Counted from the first letter of the stretch, positions 43,615 to 51,944 are shown. The stretch: 64,000 nt of DNA from Acuticoccus sp039034015 (GCA_039034015.1 JBCCBM010000013.1:39711-103710), one strand, 5' to 3'. Notes: a model not told the origin generated them from the sequence alone. A program made the numbers and translations.

Positions 43615-45231
43615 CTAGGCGGCGACGGTGCGGGCGGTGGCGATGGGGCCGATGACGCCCGTGATCCCGCAGGCGTGGAGGGATTTTGCGTCCGCCGCGT
43701 TGATGGCGTGGATGGTGAGGCCGCAGGTGCCGGCAAGGCGCACGCCCGCGGTCACCGCGTCGGCGGCGGGGCCGTCGAGCATGCCGTCGCCAAGGGCCGC
43801 AGCATCGATGAGGGCGGCATCAAACCGGCCGCTCGCCAGACAGTCATAGTCGCCGAGGCCAAGGGTCCACCCGGTGAGGACGACGCCAACGCCCGCCAGG
43901 CGGAGCGCGGTGGTGGTCGCCACCATTTCGGGGGTTTGCGCGCTGGCGGTCGACACCTCCACCGCGACGTCTGACGAGGACCGGCCCTCGGATGCGGCCA
44001 CTTGGAGGAGGGTGTTGGCCGCGCCCGGTGCAAACAAAGCCATCGCCGGGAGCGGGATCTGAAGGCGCCCGCCCGCGGTGTGTGCCCGCAAGGCGCGCGC
44101 GGCAATCTTTGTGGTGAGCTCTGTGGTGAGGCCGAACTTGTGGGCGGTGGCAAAGAGGCGCTCGATGTCGACCGTGTCGCCAAAGCGGGCGCGCCAGGCG
44201 ACCGGTGCGCCCGCGGCATCCACCAGCGGCTCCACCGAAAGCGGGAGCGGGCCGCCGGAGAGGACCGCTTTCACCCGGCGCAGCGCGTCGTGCTCTTCCA
44301 GCGTTGCGCCCTCAATGGCGTGGGCGGTGAGGGGGGCACGCCGCTCCAACTTTGCGGTGTGGAGGGAGACGTCTGCGGCGCGAAACACGGTGTCCGGGTC
44401 ACTGCCGCGGGCAATGGCGGTAACGCCGGCCGAAAGGCTCACCTGGAGGTCCACCTCGCCAAGGTCAATCCGCGTGCGGAAGGTGGACAAAATCCGCTCC
44501 ACCGCCTCCAGCGCGCCGGCCTTGGTGGAGATATCGTGGAAGACGATGGCGAACTCGTCGCCCGCCAGGCGGCTCACAAAGTCTTTGCCGCGGGTGTGGA
44601 TTTGGAGGTTGCTGGCGATTGCCTTCAAGAGCTGGTCGCCAACGGTGTGGCCGAGGGAATCGTTGACCATCTTAAAACGGTCCACATCCATCAGGCAGAG
44701 CGCGGCGTTGCCGGTGGTGCAGGCAGCGCGCATTTCCGCGTCAAACGCGCGGCGGTTGGGAAGCCCTGTCAGCGTGTCGGCAAGGGCAAGCTGCACCGCT
44801 TCATCGGCGTCGATGGTCTGGCCATACTCCAGCTGCTGCACCCGGCGGCGCGCATCTTTGAGCGCATCCTCAAGCCGGGCCTCCAGCGAGATGTCGCGGC
44901 AGGCCATCAAGATGCGGCGCTGCCCGTCGACGGTGATGGGGAGGCTGCGCACACACACCGCGTGGGTGTGCGTGTCGTGGGCGATGGACAACACATGCTC
45001 CACCGGGCGCTCGGCGGCGCGGATGGTGGCGTTGAGCGCGGCAAGGTCGGTGGCGGAGACACGCCGCCCGTCCTGGCACAATGTGTCGAGCACGTCGGCC
45101 GCGATGGGGTCCTCCGTCGCGGGGTCGGACACCCAGACCGCGCGGTAGGGGATCGTGCGCAAAAAGGCACGGACGGATGCGTCATCCGTTTCAGATAGGT
45201 GATGCAACGTGTCGACTGGCAGCGTGGTCAC
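43615..45231 (-). CDS. Diguanylate cyclase (AGDEF) with degenerate EAL-like domain
   Basis: The 538-residue protein has a PAS-like N-terminus (about 25-120), a GGDEF domain (about 150-300) and a C-terminal region (about 310-538) that follows an EAL fold but lacks its catalytic residues. The active-site motif reads AGDEF (223-227) instead of GGDEF, a change tolerated in active cyclases. The inhibitory I-site RGKD (214-217) is five residues before it. In the EAL part the EAL triplet, DDFG and the KxD and AEGVE signatures are replaced. It probably makes c-di-GMP and senses it. Start GTG 45231. Confidence 0.85.
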   Translation of the reverse strand: MTTLPVDTLHHLSETDDASVRAFLRTIPYRAVWVSDPATEDPIAADVLDTLCQDGRRVSATDLAALNATIRAAERPVEHVLSIAHDTHTHAVCVRSLPITVDGQRRILMACRDISLEARLEDALKDARRRVQQLEYGQTIDADEAVQLALADTLTGLPNRRAFDAEMRAACTTGNAALCLMDVDRFKMVNDSLGHTVGDQLLKAIASNLQIHTRGKDFVSRLAGDEFAIVFHDISTKAGALEAVERILSTFRTRIDLGEVDLQVSLSAGVTAIARGSDPDTVFRAADVSLHTAKLERRAPLTAHAIEGATLEEHDALRRVKAVLSGGPLPLSVEPLVDAAGAPVAWRARFGDTVDIERLFATAHKFGLTTELTTKIAARALRAHTAGGRLQIPLPAMALFAPGAANTLLQVAASEGRSSSDVAVEVSTASAQTPEMVATTTALRLAGVGVVLTGWTLGLGDYDCLASGRFDAALIDAAALGDGMLDGPAADAVTAGVRLAGTCGLTIHAINAADAKSLHACGITGVIGPIATARTVAA

Positions 45232-45431
45232 GGCGCCTCTCGCATGTGATCAACGACCGGCGGAAGGCTGCATAACCATGCAATCAACCAACCCGTCGGT
45301 TAAGCTTTAATTTACAGTCTTCTGACAGCCAAGTCGTTAACAGCCATGCATTTTGGTTAATACTCACCATAAACGTCCGTTGGCGTTTCTGGGGTAGGCG
45401 GTTGCCCTTGAACCGTTTGTGAATGCTTGGT
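45232..45431. promoter_or_regulatory. AT-rich leader of the cyclase gene
   Basis: A 200-base gap that is clearly AT-richer than its surroundings and has several TTAA tracts (around 45298-45365). It should hold the promoter of the GGDEF gene. I see no perfect palindrome. Confidence 0.35.
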
Positions 45432-46139
45432 TCACCGTCCCTGCAGGAACACCGCGGCGTCAAAATCCCGTTTGCGGGCGGCGCGGCGCTCGGCGGCCAG
45501 GGCATCCTCGCCCCACTCTTCAATGTTCCAGTCTTCCTCCACGTGGGCCGCGTGCCAGGCGGTTTGCGCGTCAATGGCGCCGGTGTGGAGCGCAACGGCA
45601 ATGATCGCGCTGCCCGAGAGGCTGGCCACACTGTGCACACCGGCGAGCGCCAGCGGGGTGTCGGGCAACACGCCGCCGATGGCATCGTTCAGTGCGCTCG
45701 GTTGGGCAACCGGCATCAGCCCGTCGGTCACCGCAAGGGTGAGGCCGAACCGTTCCTTGACGAAGGCCACCAACGGGTCCCACGCCGCCCTTTCCCGCGC
45801 GACGAGACCGGCGGGGGCATCGGCCCGGTAGGCGACAAGGTCGCTGCCGGCGATTTTGACGATTTCGGCCTTCACCGCGTCGGCCGCCTCCGCCACCCCG
45901 TCGATCGCGGTGTTGGCAAGGCGGGTGAGGGGCATGGTGGTGGGCTCGATGAAGGTCTCTTGCGTGGCCCACTCCCGGGCAATGGCCTCGGCCACCCGCT
46001 CTGGCACGAGAAGCGCGCGTTTTCGCGGGGTTTTGATGGGCCGCGCGTCCAACAAGATGGTGGCGTTCCCCGCGTGATCGGGCGTGCCGGTGGTGACGGT
46101 TTTGTAAAAGCGGCGCAGGCGCTCGGGGGCATCGCTCAT
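45432..46139 (-). CDS. ATP12-family F1-ATPase assembly chaperone
   Basis: The 235-residue protein begins LRRFYKTVTTG and has the ATP12 blocks LLDARPIKTPRKRALLVP, AREWATQETFIEPTTMPLTRLANTAID and AWHAAHVEEDWNIEEWGED. ATP12 helps assemble the alpha subunit of F1-ATPase; bacterial homologues are largely limited to alphaproteobacteria. The ATG at 46139 overlaps the stop of the HAD phosphatase gene, a pairing common in this class. Nothing unusual is seen. Confidence 0.9.
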   Translation of the reverse strand: MSDAPERLRRFYKTVTTGTPDHAGNATILLDARPIKTPRKRALLVPERVAEAIAREWATQETFIEPTTMPLTRLANTAIDGVAEAADAVKAEIVKIAGSDLVAYRADAPAGLVARERAAWDPLVAFVKERFGLTLAVTDGLMPVAQPSALNDAIGGVLPDTPLALAGVHSVASLSGSAIIAVALHTGAIDAQTAWHAAHVEEDWNIEEWGEDALAAERRAARKRDFDAAVFLQGR

Positions 46140-46798
46140 GGGAGCGCGCCATCGATGAGGAGTTTGAGATCGGCGGGGTGCTTGGCCACATCAAGCGCGC
46201 CGGCTGCACGCAGGTCAGCCGGATCATCGCTCCCCCACGAAACGCCAACCGCGGCCACCCCCGCGCTCCGTGCCATGGTCATATCGAGCGTGCTGTCGCC
46301 GATCATCACGGTCCGCTCCCGCGCGGCGCCGGTCGTCCGCAGTGCGATCTCCACCATTTCCGGCGCGGGTTTTGAGGCCGCTTCATCGGCGCTGACGGTC
46401 ACGATGAAGCGCTCCCCAAGCCCGTGGGTTGTTAGGATCCGGTCAAGCCCGCGGCGGGATTTGCCGGTCGCAATGCCAAAGAGCGTGTCGTCTCCCTCAA
46501 GGGCGCTCAGCGCGTCGGCCATGCCGTCAAACAAGGGTTCGGCCTCATCGCTCGCGCGGCGGGTGTAGGCGGCGCGATATTCGTCAAAGAGCGTGGCCCG
46601 TGTCGCCTCTGAGGCGCGGGGCGCGAGGCGGGCAATGACGCGGGGGAGTGAGAGGCCGATGAGGGGTTTTAATGCGCCGGGGCCGGGCGGGGGCTCGCCG
46701 GCGGCGGCAAACGCCTCGTCCATGGCGCCGTTGATGTGGCCGAGGCTGTCAACGAGGGTGCCGTCGCAGTCGAACAGGAGGAGGCAAAGGTCTGACAT
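46136..46798 (-). CDS. HAD-family hydrolase (phosphoglycolate phosphatase-like)
   Basis: The 220-residue HAD phosphatase has the nucleophile motif LLFDCDGTLVDS (Asp10, Asp12 acid-base), a cap domain, ATGKSRRGL, the Lys motif SKPAPEM and MIGDSTLDMTMA. The substrate could be phosphoglycolate or a nucleotide phosphate. It lies directly before ATP12 with a four-base overlap. Confidence 0.88.
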   Translation of the reverse strand: MSDLCLLLFDCDGTLVDSLGHINGAMDEAFAAAGEPPPGPGALKPLIGLSLPRVIARLAPRASEATRATLFDEYRAAYTRRASDEAEPLFDGMADALSALEGDDTLFGIATGKSRRGLDRILTTHGLGERFIVTVSADEAASKPAPEMVEIALRTTGAARERTVMIGDSTLDMTMARSAGVAAVGVSWGSDDPADLRAAGALDVAKHPADLKLLIDGALP

Positions 46799-46881
46799 TG
46801 TGGCCCGGGCTTTCCTTGTGCGTGAGGCGCGTATAAAGCCCCCGTCGGCCGGATGCGAGCGGGCGCAGAAAAGGGGAGCCG

Positions 46882-47475
46882 ATGCCAGAGCCAGAGCCGC
46901 GGATCTTCGTGATTGGGTTCAACCGATGCGGGACCACATCGCTGAACCGTTTCTTTGAAAAGCACGGCATCCCCGCGGTGCACTGGGATGGCAACGCGCT
47001 TGCCCGAAGTGTGGCCGCCCAAGTGGCCAAGGGTGCTGATCCGGTTGGGGAGTATCCGGATGCGCGGGCCTTTTCGGACATGGAGAGCGTGCACGATCGC
47101 CACCACCGGCTGGTGGAAGGCTATCGATATTTCAAAGAAATGTTTGAATGGCACCCCACCAGCTATTTCATTCTCAACACGCGCCCGGTGGAGGATTGGC
47201 TGAAAAGCCGCGCCAGGATCGGCAACGGCAACTACCTTGAGCATTACGCACGCCACTATGGCTATGCTGACACTGCGCCTGTGCTTGCCCGCTGGCGCCT
47301 GGAGTGGCACAGGCACCATGCGGACGTTTTGTCATTCTTTGCCGACAAGCCGCGCTCGCTGTTGGTGTACGACATTGTGAGCCACGACCCGGCGGCGCTC
47401 GCCACATTCTTGGCGCCCGCGTTCGTGGTGGACCCTGCAAAATTTCCCCATCACGCAAAGGGCGCACCACCGTAG
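46882..47475 (+). CDS. Sulfotransferase-family protein
   Basis: The 197-residue protein has the 5'-phosphosulfate loop RIFVIGFNRCGTTSLNRFFEKHGIP and the 3'-phosphate-type motif YFILNTRPVEDWLKSRARIG. Such enzymes transfer sulfate from PAPS to sugars or lipids, although some relatives use other donors. The stop codon lies inside the first unit of a 31-base repeat array, so the final residues (HHAKGAPP) may have been added by the repeat. No close partner is visible. Confidence 0.8.
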   Translation: MPEPEPRIFVIGFNRCGTTSLNRFFEKHGIPAVHWDGNALARSVAAQVAKGADPVGEYPDARAFSDMESVHDRHHRLVEGYRYFKEMFEWHPTSYFILNTRPVEDWLKSRARIGNGNYLEHYARHYGYADTAPVLARWRLEWHRHHADVLSFFADKPRSLLVYDIVSHDPAALATFLAPAFVVDPAKFPHHAKGAPP

Positions 47476-47625
47476 CGCCCGGCGGAGAAAGGGCGCGCCG
47501 CCGTAGCGCCCGGCGGAGAGAGGGCGCGCCGCCGTAGCGCCCGGCGGAGAGAGGGCGCGCCACCGTAGCGCCCGGCGGAGAAAGGGCGCGCCGCCGTAGC
47601 GCCCGGCGGAGAAAGGGCGCACCGC
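47471..47625. repeat. 31-base tandem repeat array (5 units)
   Basis: Five adjacent units of 31 bases, each beginning CGTAGCGCCCGGCGGAGA and differing at only one to three positions, with partial units on both sides. No spacers, so not CRISPR. GGGCGC and GCGCCC within each unit can pair, so the transcript would fold into a string of hairpins. It lies between converging genes (sulfotransferase and Ohr) and may act as a terminator for both. The unit length is not a multiple of three. Confidence 0.85.
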
Positions 47626-47665
47626 AATCGCGCCCGGATGACATGCGGCGCGCGGCCTTCGCGGG

Positions 47666-48094
47666 TCAGACCAACACGGTCTCCACCTCAATGTTGCCCT
47701 TTGTGGCGTTGGAGTAGGGGCAGATGAAGTGGCCGCGCGCGACGATTGTTTCGGCCACTGCGCGCTCCACGCCCGGCAAGGCCACATTGAGCTTCACCTT
47801 GAGGCCGAAACCGCCGTCGCTGCGCGGGCCAATGCCCACATGGGCCTCCACCTTGGCATCGTCTGGCACGGTGCCGAGGTTTTCGTTTTGGGCGGCAAAG
47901 CGCATGGCGCCCAGGTAACAGGCGGCGTAGCCAAGGGCGAAGAGCTCCTCCGGGTTGTGGCCGGCGCCGGAGCCGCCAAGTGCGGTCGGCGTCGCCATGG
48001 TGACGGTGAGCATCCCCGATTTCAGCGAGGCAAGACCGTTGCGGCCGCCACCGGTGGCGCTGGCTTCGGTCCAATATTTGGGTTCAATGGACAT
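47666..48094 (-). CDS. ohr: Organic hydroperoxide resistance protein (Ohr)
   Basis: The 142-residue OsmC-like protein has both catalytic cysteines in their usual setting: GYAACYLGAM (about Cys59) and HFICPYSNATKGN (about Cys125). Ohr reduces organic hydroperoxides with lipoylated partners. The ATG at 48094 gives normal length. It is divergent from an OhrR-type gene, the usual regulatory pair. Confidence 0.93.
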   Translation of the reverse strand: MSIEPKYWTEASATGGGRNGLASLKSGMLTVTMATPTALGGSGAGHNPEELFALGYAACYLGAMRFAAQNENLGTVPDDAKVEAHVGIGPRSDGGFGLKVKLNVALPGVERAVAETIVARGHFICPYSNATKGNIEVETVLV

Positions 48095-48172
48095 GAGATG
48101 TTCCTTTGTGCGCGATCTAATCGTCCGCGATCCATACTGGCGCGCCGACACAAGGTCAATCTCTTGCGAAAC

Positions 48173-48186
48173 AATCGCGCGCGATT
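48173..48186. promoter_or_regulatory. Candidate OhrR operator
   Basis: AATCGCGCGCGATT is a perfect 14-base palindrome 13 bases upstream of the ohrR start in the shared ohr-ohrR region. Classical OhrR boxes are AT-rich (TACAATT-like), so this is a different but well-placed sequence. Confidence 0.5.
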
Positions 48187-48198
48187 TACGTGTGTGCG

Positions 48199-48639
48199 AT
48201 GCCGCTGCCGCCCTCCCAAATGATCTGCTTTGCCCTTTACAGCGCCACGCACGCCATGCAGCAGGCCTATCGCCCGCTCCTCGCGGAGCTTGGGGTGACC
48301 TACCCGCAATACATTGTGTTATCCGTGCTTTGGCAAAGCGACGGCCCGCTCACCGTGGGCGGCATCGGTCGCCAGGTGCACCTTGATTCCAGCACCCTCA
48401 CACCGCTGCTGAAGCGCCTGGAGGCAGCGGGCCTCATCACCCGCGCGCGGGACAGCGAGGACGAACGCCAAGTCCGGGTGAGCCTCACCGCCCCCGGCCG
48501 CGCGCTGGAGGGGAAGGCCGCGCACATCCCGGCGTGCATTTTTGACGCCACCGGCCTCAGCGCGGCGGACCTTGCCCGCCTCCACCGCGAGGTCGCCGCC
48601 CTCGCCGATCGCCTCCGGGACGCGCCAAGCCCCGCCTAG
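48199..48639 (+). CDS. ohrR: MarR-family regulator OhrR
   Basis: The 146-residue protein begins MPLPPSQMICFALYSATHAMQQAYRPLLAELGVTYPQYIVLSVLW, where the Cys (residue 10) is in the peroxide-sensing position of OhrR. A second Cys in HIPACIFDATGLS suggests a two-cysteine sensor. The winged helix (IGRQVHLDSSTLTPLLKRLEAAGLI) is normal. It represses ohr until oxidised. Upstream GTG codons at 48190 and 48192 are alternative starts. No strong ribosome site is seen, so the mRNA may be leaderless. Confidence 0.9.
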   Translation: MPLPPSQMICFALYSATHAMQQAYRPLLAELGVTYPQYIVLSVLWQSDGPLTVGGIGRQVHLDSSTLTPLLKRLEAAGLITRARDSEDERQVRVSLTAPGRALEGKAAHIPACIFDATGLSAADLARLHREVAALADRLRDAPSPA

Positions 48640-48689
48640 TGGATCGGCCCAGACATTTGAGTCCTGTTGGGGCGGGCGTGACGCTTCGG

Positions 48690-48855
48690 CTAGAGCGCCG
48701 CCCGATCAGGTTGGATCAACCTGATCGGGCAAAAGGCGCTCGTCGATGAAGTCTGGCGCATCAACTGGTCGACCTGTTTGATTCAAACAGGTCGGTCGAT
48801 CCGCTAACACACTCAAATGTTTGGATAAGCTGATCCATCAAACAAAAAACCTAGG
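48690..48855. repeat. Palindromic intergenic mosaic element (RIME-like), copy 2
   Basis: It starts CTAGAGCGCC and holds two near-perfect inverted repeats: GCCCGATCAGGTTG-GAT-CAACCTGATCGGGC (48700-48730) and CGACCTGTTTG-ATT-CAAACAGGTCG (48770-48794). It ends with a 50-base block (48806-48855) that is the reverse complement of 1654-1702 with few changes. It sits between ohrR and paaK and may also terminate transcription on both sides. Confidence 0.75.
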
Positions 48856-48900
48856 GGTTCGATCCGAATGGACCGGACCACGAGCCCGGCGTTTCGCGCC

Positions 48901-50208
48901 TCAAGCGCCTTTGCGATGGTCGAGGATGCGCTTGGCCTTGCCGGCGGAGCGTTCCACCCCGCCCGCCTCCACGACGTTGGGCACGATGGTGACGCCAATG
49001 CGCTCCTTCACCGCCGCGGCCAGCGCATTGCCAAGCGCGGTGCGGGTGGAAGCATCAATGCCCGGCCGGGCCTCCACGTGAACGGTGCAGGCGTCGAGCC
49101 GCCCCTCCCGCGACACTTCGATGAGGTAGTGCGGGGCAAGGGCGTCAATTTTCAGAATCTCTCCCTCGATCTGGGTGGGGAAGAGGTTCACCCCCCGGAT
49201 GATGAGCATGTCATCCACCCGGCCGGTCACCTTATCCATGCGCCGCATGGTGCGCGCGGTGCCGGGCGAGAGGCGCGTAAGATCGCCCGTGCGATAGCGG
49301 ATGATGGGCATCGCCTCCTTGGTGAGGCTCGTGAAGACAAGTTCGCCCATCTCGCCGTCCGGGAGCGGCGCGCCGGTCTCCGGGTCGATGATTTCGGGGT
49401 AGAAATGATCTTCCCAAATGTGGAGCCCGTCTTTGGTCTCCACGCACTCGCTGGCAACGCCGGGGCCGATCACTTCCGAGAGCCCATAAATGTCGACGGC
49501 GTGCATGTCGAAGGCGTGTTCGATCTCGCCGCGCATGGCGTTGGTCCAGGGCTCGGCGCCAAAGATGCCGGCCTTGAGGCTGGTTGCTGCGGGGTCTTTG
49601 CCGGCGGCGCGGAAGGCGTCGAGGATCGCAAGCATATAGCTTGGCGTCACCATGATGATGTCGGGCCGAAAATCTTCGATGAGCTGCACCTGGCGGTCTG
49701 TCATCCCGCCCGAAATGGGGACGACGGTGCAGCCGAGCGCTTCCGCGCCATAGTGCGCGCCAAGCCCGCCGGTGAAGAGGCCGTAGCCGTAGGCAACGTG
49801 CACCATGTCGCCGGCCCGCCCGCCCGCGGCGCGGATGGAGCGGGCGACGACGCTCGCCCACATTTCAATGTCAGCCTTGGTGTAGCCCACCACGGTGGGG
49901 CGGCCTGTGGTGCCGGAGGAGGCGTGGATGCGCGCCACCGACGCGCGCGGCACCGCAAAGAGGCCAAACGGATAGTTTTGCCGAAGGTCGTCCTTGCGGG
50001 TGAAGGGGAATTTTTTGAGATCGTCGAGCGTCTTCAGGTCGTCGGGGTGGACGCCAGCGGCCTCGAAGGCGGCGGTGGTGAAGGGGACGTTGGCGTGGGC
50101 GTGCGCCAGCGTTGCCTTGAGGCGGGAGAGCTGAAGCGCTTCAATCTCGTCGCGGGAGGCGATCTCGATGGGGTCGAGGTTCTCGGCGTCTGGGGTGAGA
50201 TCACGCAT
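48901..50208 (-). CDS. paaK: Phenylacetate-CoA ligase
   Basis: The 435-residue adenylate-forming enzyme has HASSGTTGRPTVVGYT (P-loop), YGLSEVIGPGV and the hinge MLIIRGVNLFPTQIE, all typical of PaaK. It activates phenylacetate to phenylacetyl-CoA. It starts four bases after PaaI, in order paaG-paaI-paaK. The epoxidase genes paaABCDE and paaZ are not in the window. Confidence 0.93.
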   Translation of the reverse strand: MRDLTPDAENLDPIEIASRDEIEALQLSRLKATLAHAHANVPFTTAAFEAAGVHPDDLKTLDDLKKFPFTRKDDLRQNYPFGLFAVPRASVARIHASSGTTGRPTVVGYTKADIEMWASVVARSIRAAGGRAGDMVHVAYGYGLFTGGLGAHYGAEALGCTVVPISGGMTDRQVQLIEDFRPDIIMVTPSYMLAILDAFRAAGKDPAATSLKAGIFGAEPWTNAMRGEIEHAFDMHAVDIYGLSEVIGPGVASECVETKDGLHIWEDHFYPEIIDPETGAPLPDGEMGELVFTSLTKEAMPIIRYRTGDLTRLSPGTARTMRRMDKVTGRVDDMLIIRGVNLFPTQIEGEILKIDALAPHYLIEVSREGRLDACTVHVEARPGIDASTRTALGNALAAAVKERIGVTIVPNVVEAGGVERSAGKAKRILDHRKGA

Positions 50209-50211
50209 GGG

Positions 50212-50607
50212 TCAGCTCGGCTTGATGGTGCGGGAGTGGCCGCGAAAGGCGGCAATGAGGGTGCCGTCCGCGCGGGTGACGGTGACATCCGTGATCCCCT
50301 GCCGGCCTTTGCGCACAATCTCGGTGGCGGTGGCGGTGAGGGTCTCGCCCTCGGCCGCCGGGGCGAGGTAGGTGATCTGGCAGTTGGCGGCCACCGAAGC
50401 GGCGCCGGCGGCGTTGCAGGCAAAGGCAAACGCGCTGTCGGCCAGGGTGAAGATGAAGCCGCCGTGGGCAATGCCGTGCCCATTCACCATGTCGGCGCGG
50501 ATGGTCATCGTGAGGACGGCGTGGCCGGGGTCGGCGGCGAGAAGCGCCATCCCAAGGTTTTGGCTTGCCGTGTCCGCGTCCCACATGGATTGCGCAAAGG
50601 GCGTCAC
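50212..50607 (-). CDS. paaI: PaaI-family hotdog thioesterase
   Basis: The 131-residue hotdog-fold protein has NGHGIAHGGFIFTLADSAFAFACN, where Gly-x-x-H-G-G and the following Asp are the active-site pattern of PaaI. PaaI removes CoA from dead-end phenylacetate intermediates. The GTG at 50607 overlaps the paaG stop (GTGA). Confidence 0.92.
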   Translation of the reverse strand: MTPFAQSMWDADTASQNLGMALLAADPGHAVLTMTIRADMVNGHGIAHGGFIFTLADSAFAFACNAAGAASVAANCQITYLAPAAEGETLTATATEIVRKGRQGITDVTVTRADGTLIAAFRGHSRTIKPS

Positions 50608-51389
50608 AGGCGGCCTTTGAAGGTGGGGCGGCGCTTCTCCATGAAGGCAGAGACCCCTTCCGCATAGTCAGGGTGGTGGCCTTGGGCGCGCTGAAGGTCG
50701 CGCTCAAGGTCAAGCTGGGCGTCGAGCGTGTTGGTGGCGCCGGCGTCAAAGGCGCGCTTCATGGCGGCGAGCCCGTCGGTGGGGAGTGTTGCAAGGCGGC
50801 TTGCGATGGCGCCGGCCTCGGCGGCCAGCGCATCATCGGCGACGACGCGGTAGGCAAGGCCCCAGCGCTCCGCGGTGTCGGCGTCGACCTTGTCGGCCAG
50901 CATTGCCATCGCGCGGGCGCGCATTGCCCCCACCGCGCGGGGGAGGGTGAAGGTGCCGCCCGCATCCGGCACCAGGCCAAGGTTCGCAAAGGGTTCCAAA
51001 AACACCGCAGACTTCGACGCAATCAGGATATCGCAGGCGAGCGCCACATTGAGCCCCGCACCCGCCGCAACGCCGTTAACGGCCGCCACCACGGGGAGCG
51101 GCAGGGCGCGGATTTTGCGCACAAGTGGGTTGTAGAGGCGATGGAGGGTGTCCCCCAGATCGGGCGGGCCGCCGTCGCCCATCACGCGGTCGGAAAGGTC
51201 TTGGCCCGCGCAAAAGCCGCGGCCGGCGCCTGTCAAAACAAGCGCGCGCACGGATTTATCGCCGTGGGCGGCGTCGAGCGCATCGGAGAGGGCGGCGTGC
51301 ATCGCCTCATTGAATGCGTTGAGGCGGTCGGGCCGGTTGAGCGTGAGCGTCACCACCGCGCCGTCTTTGGATTGAAGGACCGGGTCCAA
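50604..51389 (-). CDS. paaG: Ring 1,2-epoxyphenylacetyl-CoA isomerase (PaaG-like)
   Basis: The 261-residue crotonase-family protein has VVTLTLNRPDRLNAFNEAM, the oxyanion block GAGRGFCAGQDLSDR and AGLNVALACDILIA, matching PaaG. It isomerises the ring epoxide to the oxepin in aerobic phenylacetate degradation. No ATG is available; TTG at 51389 has GGAGG nine bases upstream and gives normal length. The operon continues with paaI and paaK. Confidence 0.88.
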   Translation of the reverse strand: MDPVLQSKDGAVVTLTLNRPDRLNAFNEAMHAALSDALDAAHGDKSVRALVLTGAGRGFCAGQDLSDRVMGDGGPPDLGDTLHRLYNPLVRKIRALPLPVVAAVNGVAAGAGLNVALACDILIASKSAVFLEPFANLGLVPDAGGTFTLPRAVGAMRARAMAMLADKVDADTAERWGLAYRVVADDALAAEAGAIASRLATLPTDGLAAMKRAFDAGATNTLDAQLDLERDLQRAQGHHPDYAEGVSAFMEKRRPTFKGRL

Positions 51390-51474
51390 GGCGGCCAACC
51401 TCCATTCGGTGCGCGCTTGACGGGAGGGTATCGAGGGTCTTTGGCTTGTCAACGGGCAGCGAAGGGTCACGGCG

Positions 51475-51870
51475 ATGGACGAGGTGACGGCGCGCATCGA
51501 GGCGCTTCCCGCCGCGCGGCAGGGGGATGCCCGCGCGCTCGACGCGCTTTTCCGCGATGTCACCGGTTTCACGCCGCGCCTGTGGGGCAAAATTTTCGGC
51601 TACGGCCGCTACGCCTACACCTATGCGAGCGGCCACTCCGGCGAGTCGCTCGCCACCGGCTTTTTGCCCGGCGCCTCGCGGATTTCGCTGCACATCATGC
51701 CTGGATACAACGCCTTTCCAGAGATTGCCGCGCGTCTGGGGCCCCACACACGGGGCAAAGCGTGTTGGTACATCAAGCGCGTGTCGGCGGTGGACGAGGC
51801 GGCGCTTCGTGACCTCATCCGCGCCGGCCTTCAAGACCTTTCCCATCAGTGGCCGGTGTCCCCCGCCTGA
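51475..51870 (+). CDS. DUF1801-domain protein
   Basis: The 131-residue protein fits DUF1801: LWGKIFGYGRYAYTYASGHSGES, then GFLPGASRISLHIMPG and CWYIKRVSAVDEAALRDLI. The fold is related to YdhG-type proteins of unknown function. It is divergent from paaG and stands just before the Liv-type transporter, but shares no obvious operon with either. Confidence 0.85.
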   Translation: MDEVTARIEALPAARQGDARALDALFRDVTGFTPRLWGKIFGYGRYAYTYASGHSGESLATGFLPGASRISLHIMPGYNAFPEIAARLGPHTRGKACWYIKRVSAVDEAALRDLIRAGLQDLSHQWPVSPA

Positions 51871-51928
51871 CACCGCGGCGGGCTTGTGGGGTTTTGATGG
51901 ATGGCGCGCGGTGCTATGAATGACAAAA

Positions 51929-51944
51929 CCGACCGCTCGGTCGG
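51929..51944. promoter_or_regulatory. Palindromic operator, TetR/PaaR-like
   Basis: CCGACCG-CT-CGGTCGG is a perfect 16-base palindrome 28 bases before the binding-protein start. Its shape resembles the CGACCG/CGGTCG half-sites that I associate with TetR-type regulators of phenylacetate genes. No TetR gene is within the window. Confidence 0.55.

Noticed and set aside
47457..47640. CRISPR array in the 31-base repeats
   Set aside because: Units are directly adjacent with no unique spacers and no cas genes nearby; it is a tandem repeat.
47460..47650. Coding repeat protein on the minus strand in the 31-base array
   Set aside because: The unit is not a multiple of three and no start or domain fits; the frames are by-products of repeats without stops.
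48700..48730. Simple terminator for ohrR
   Set aside because: The hairpin is a strong stem but lacks a T-run and is part of a larger repeated mosaic element; termination may be a side effect.
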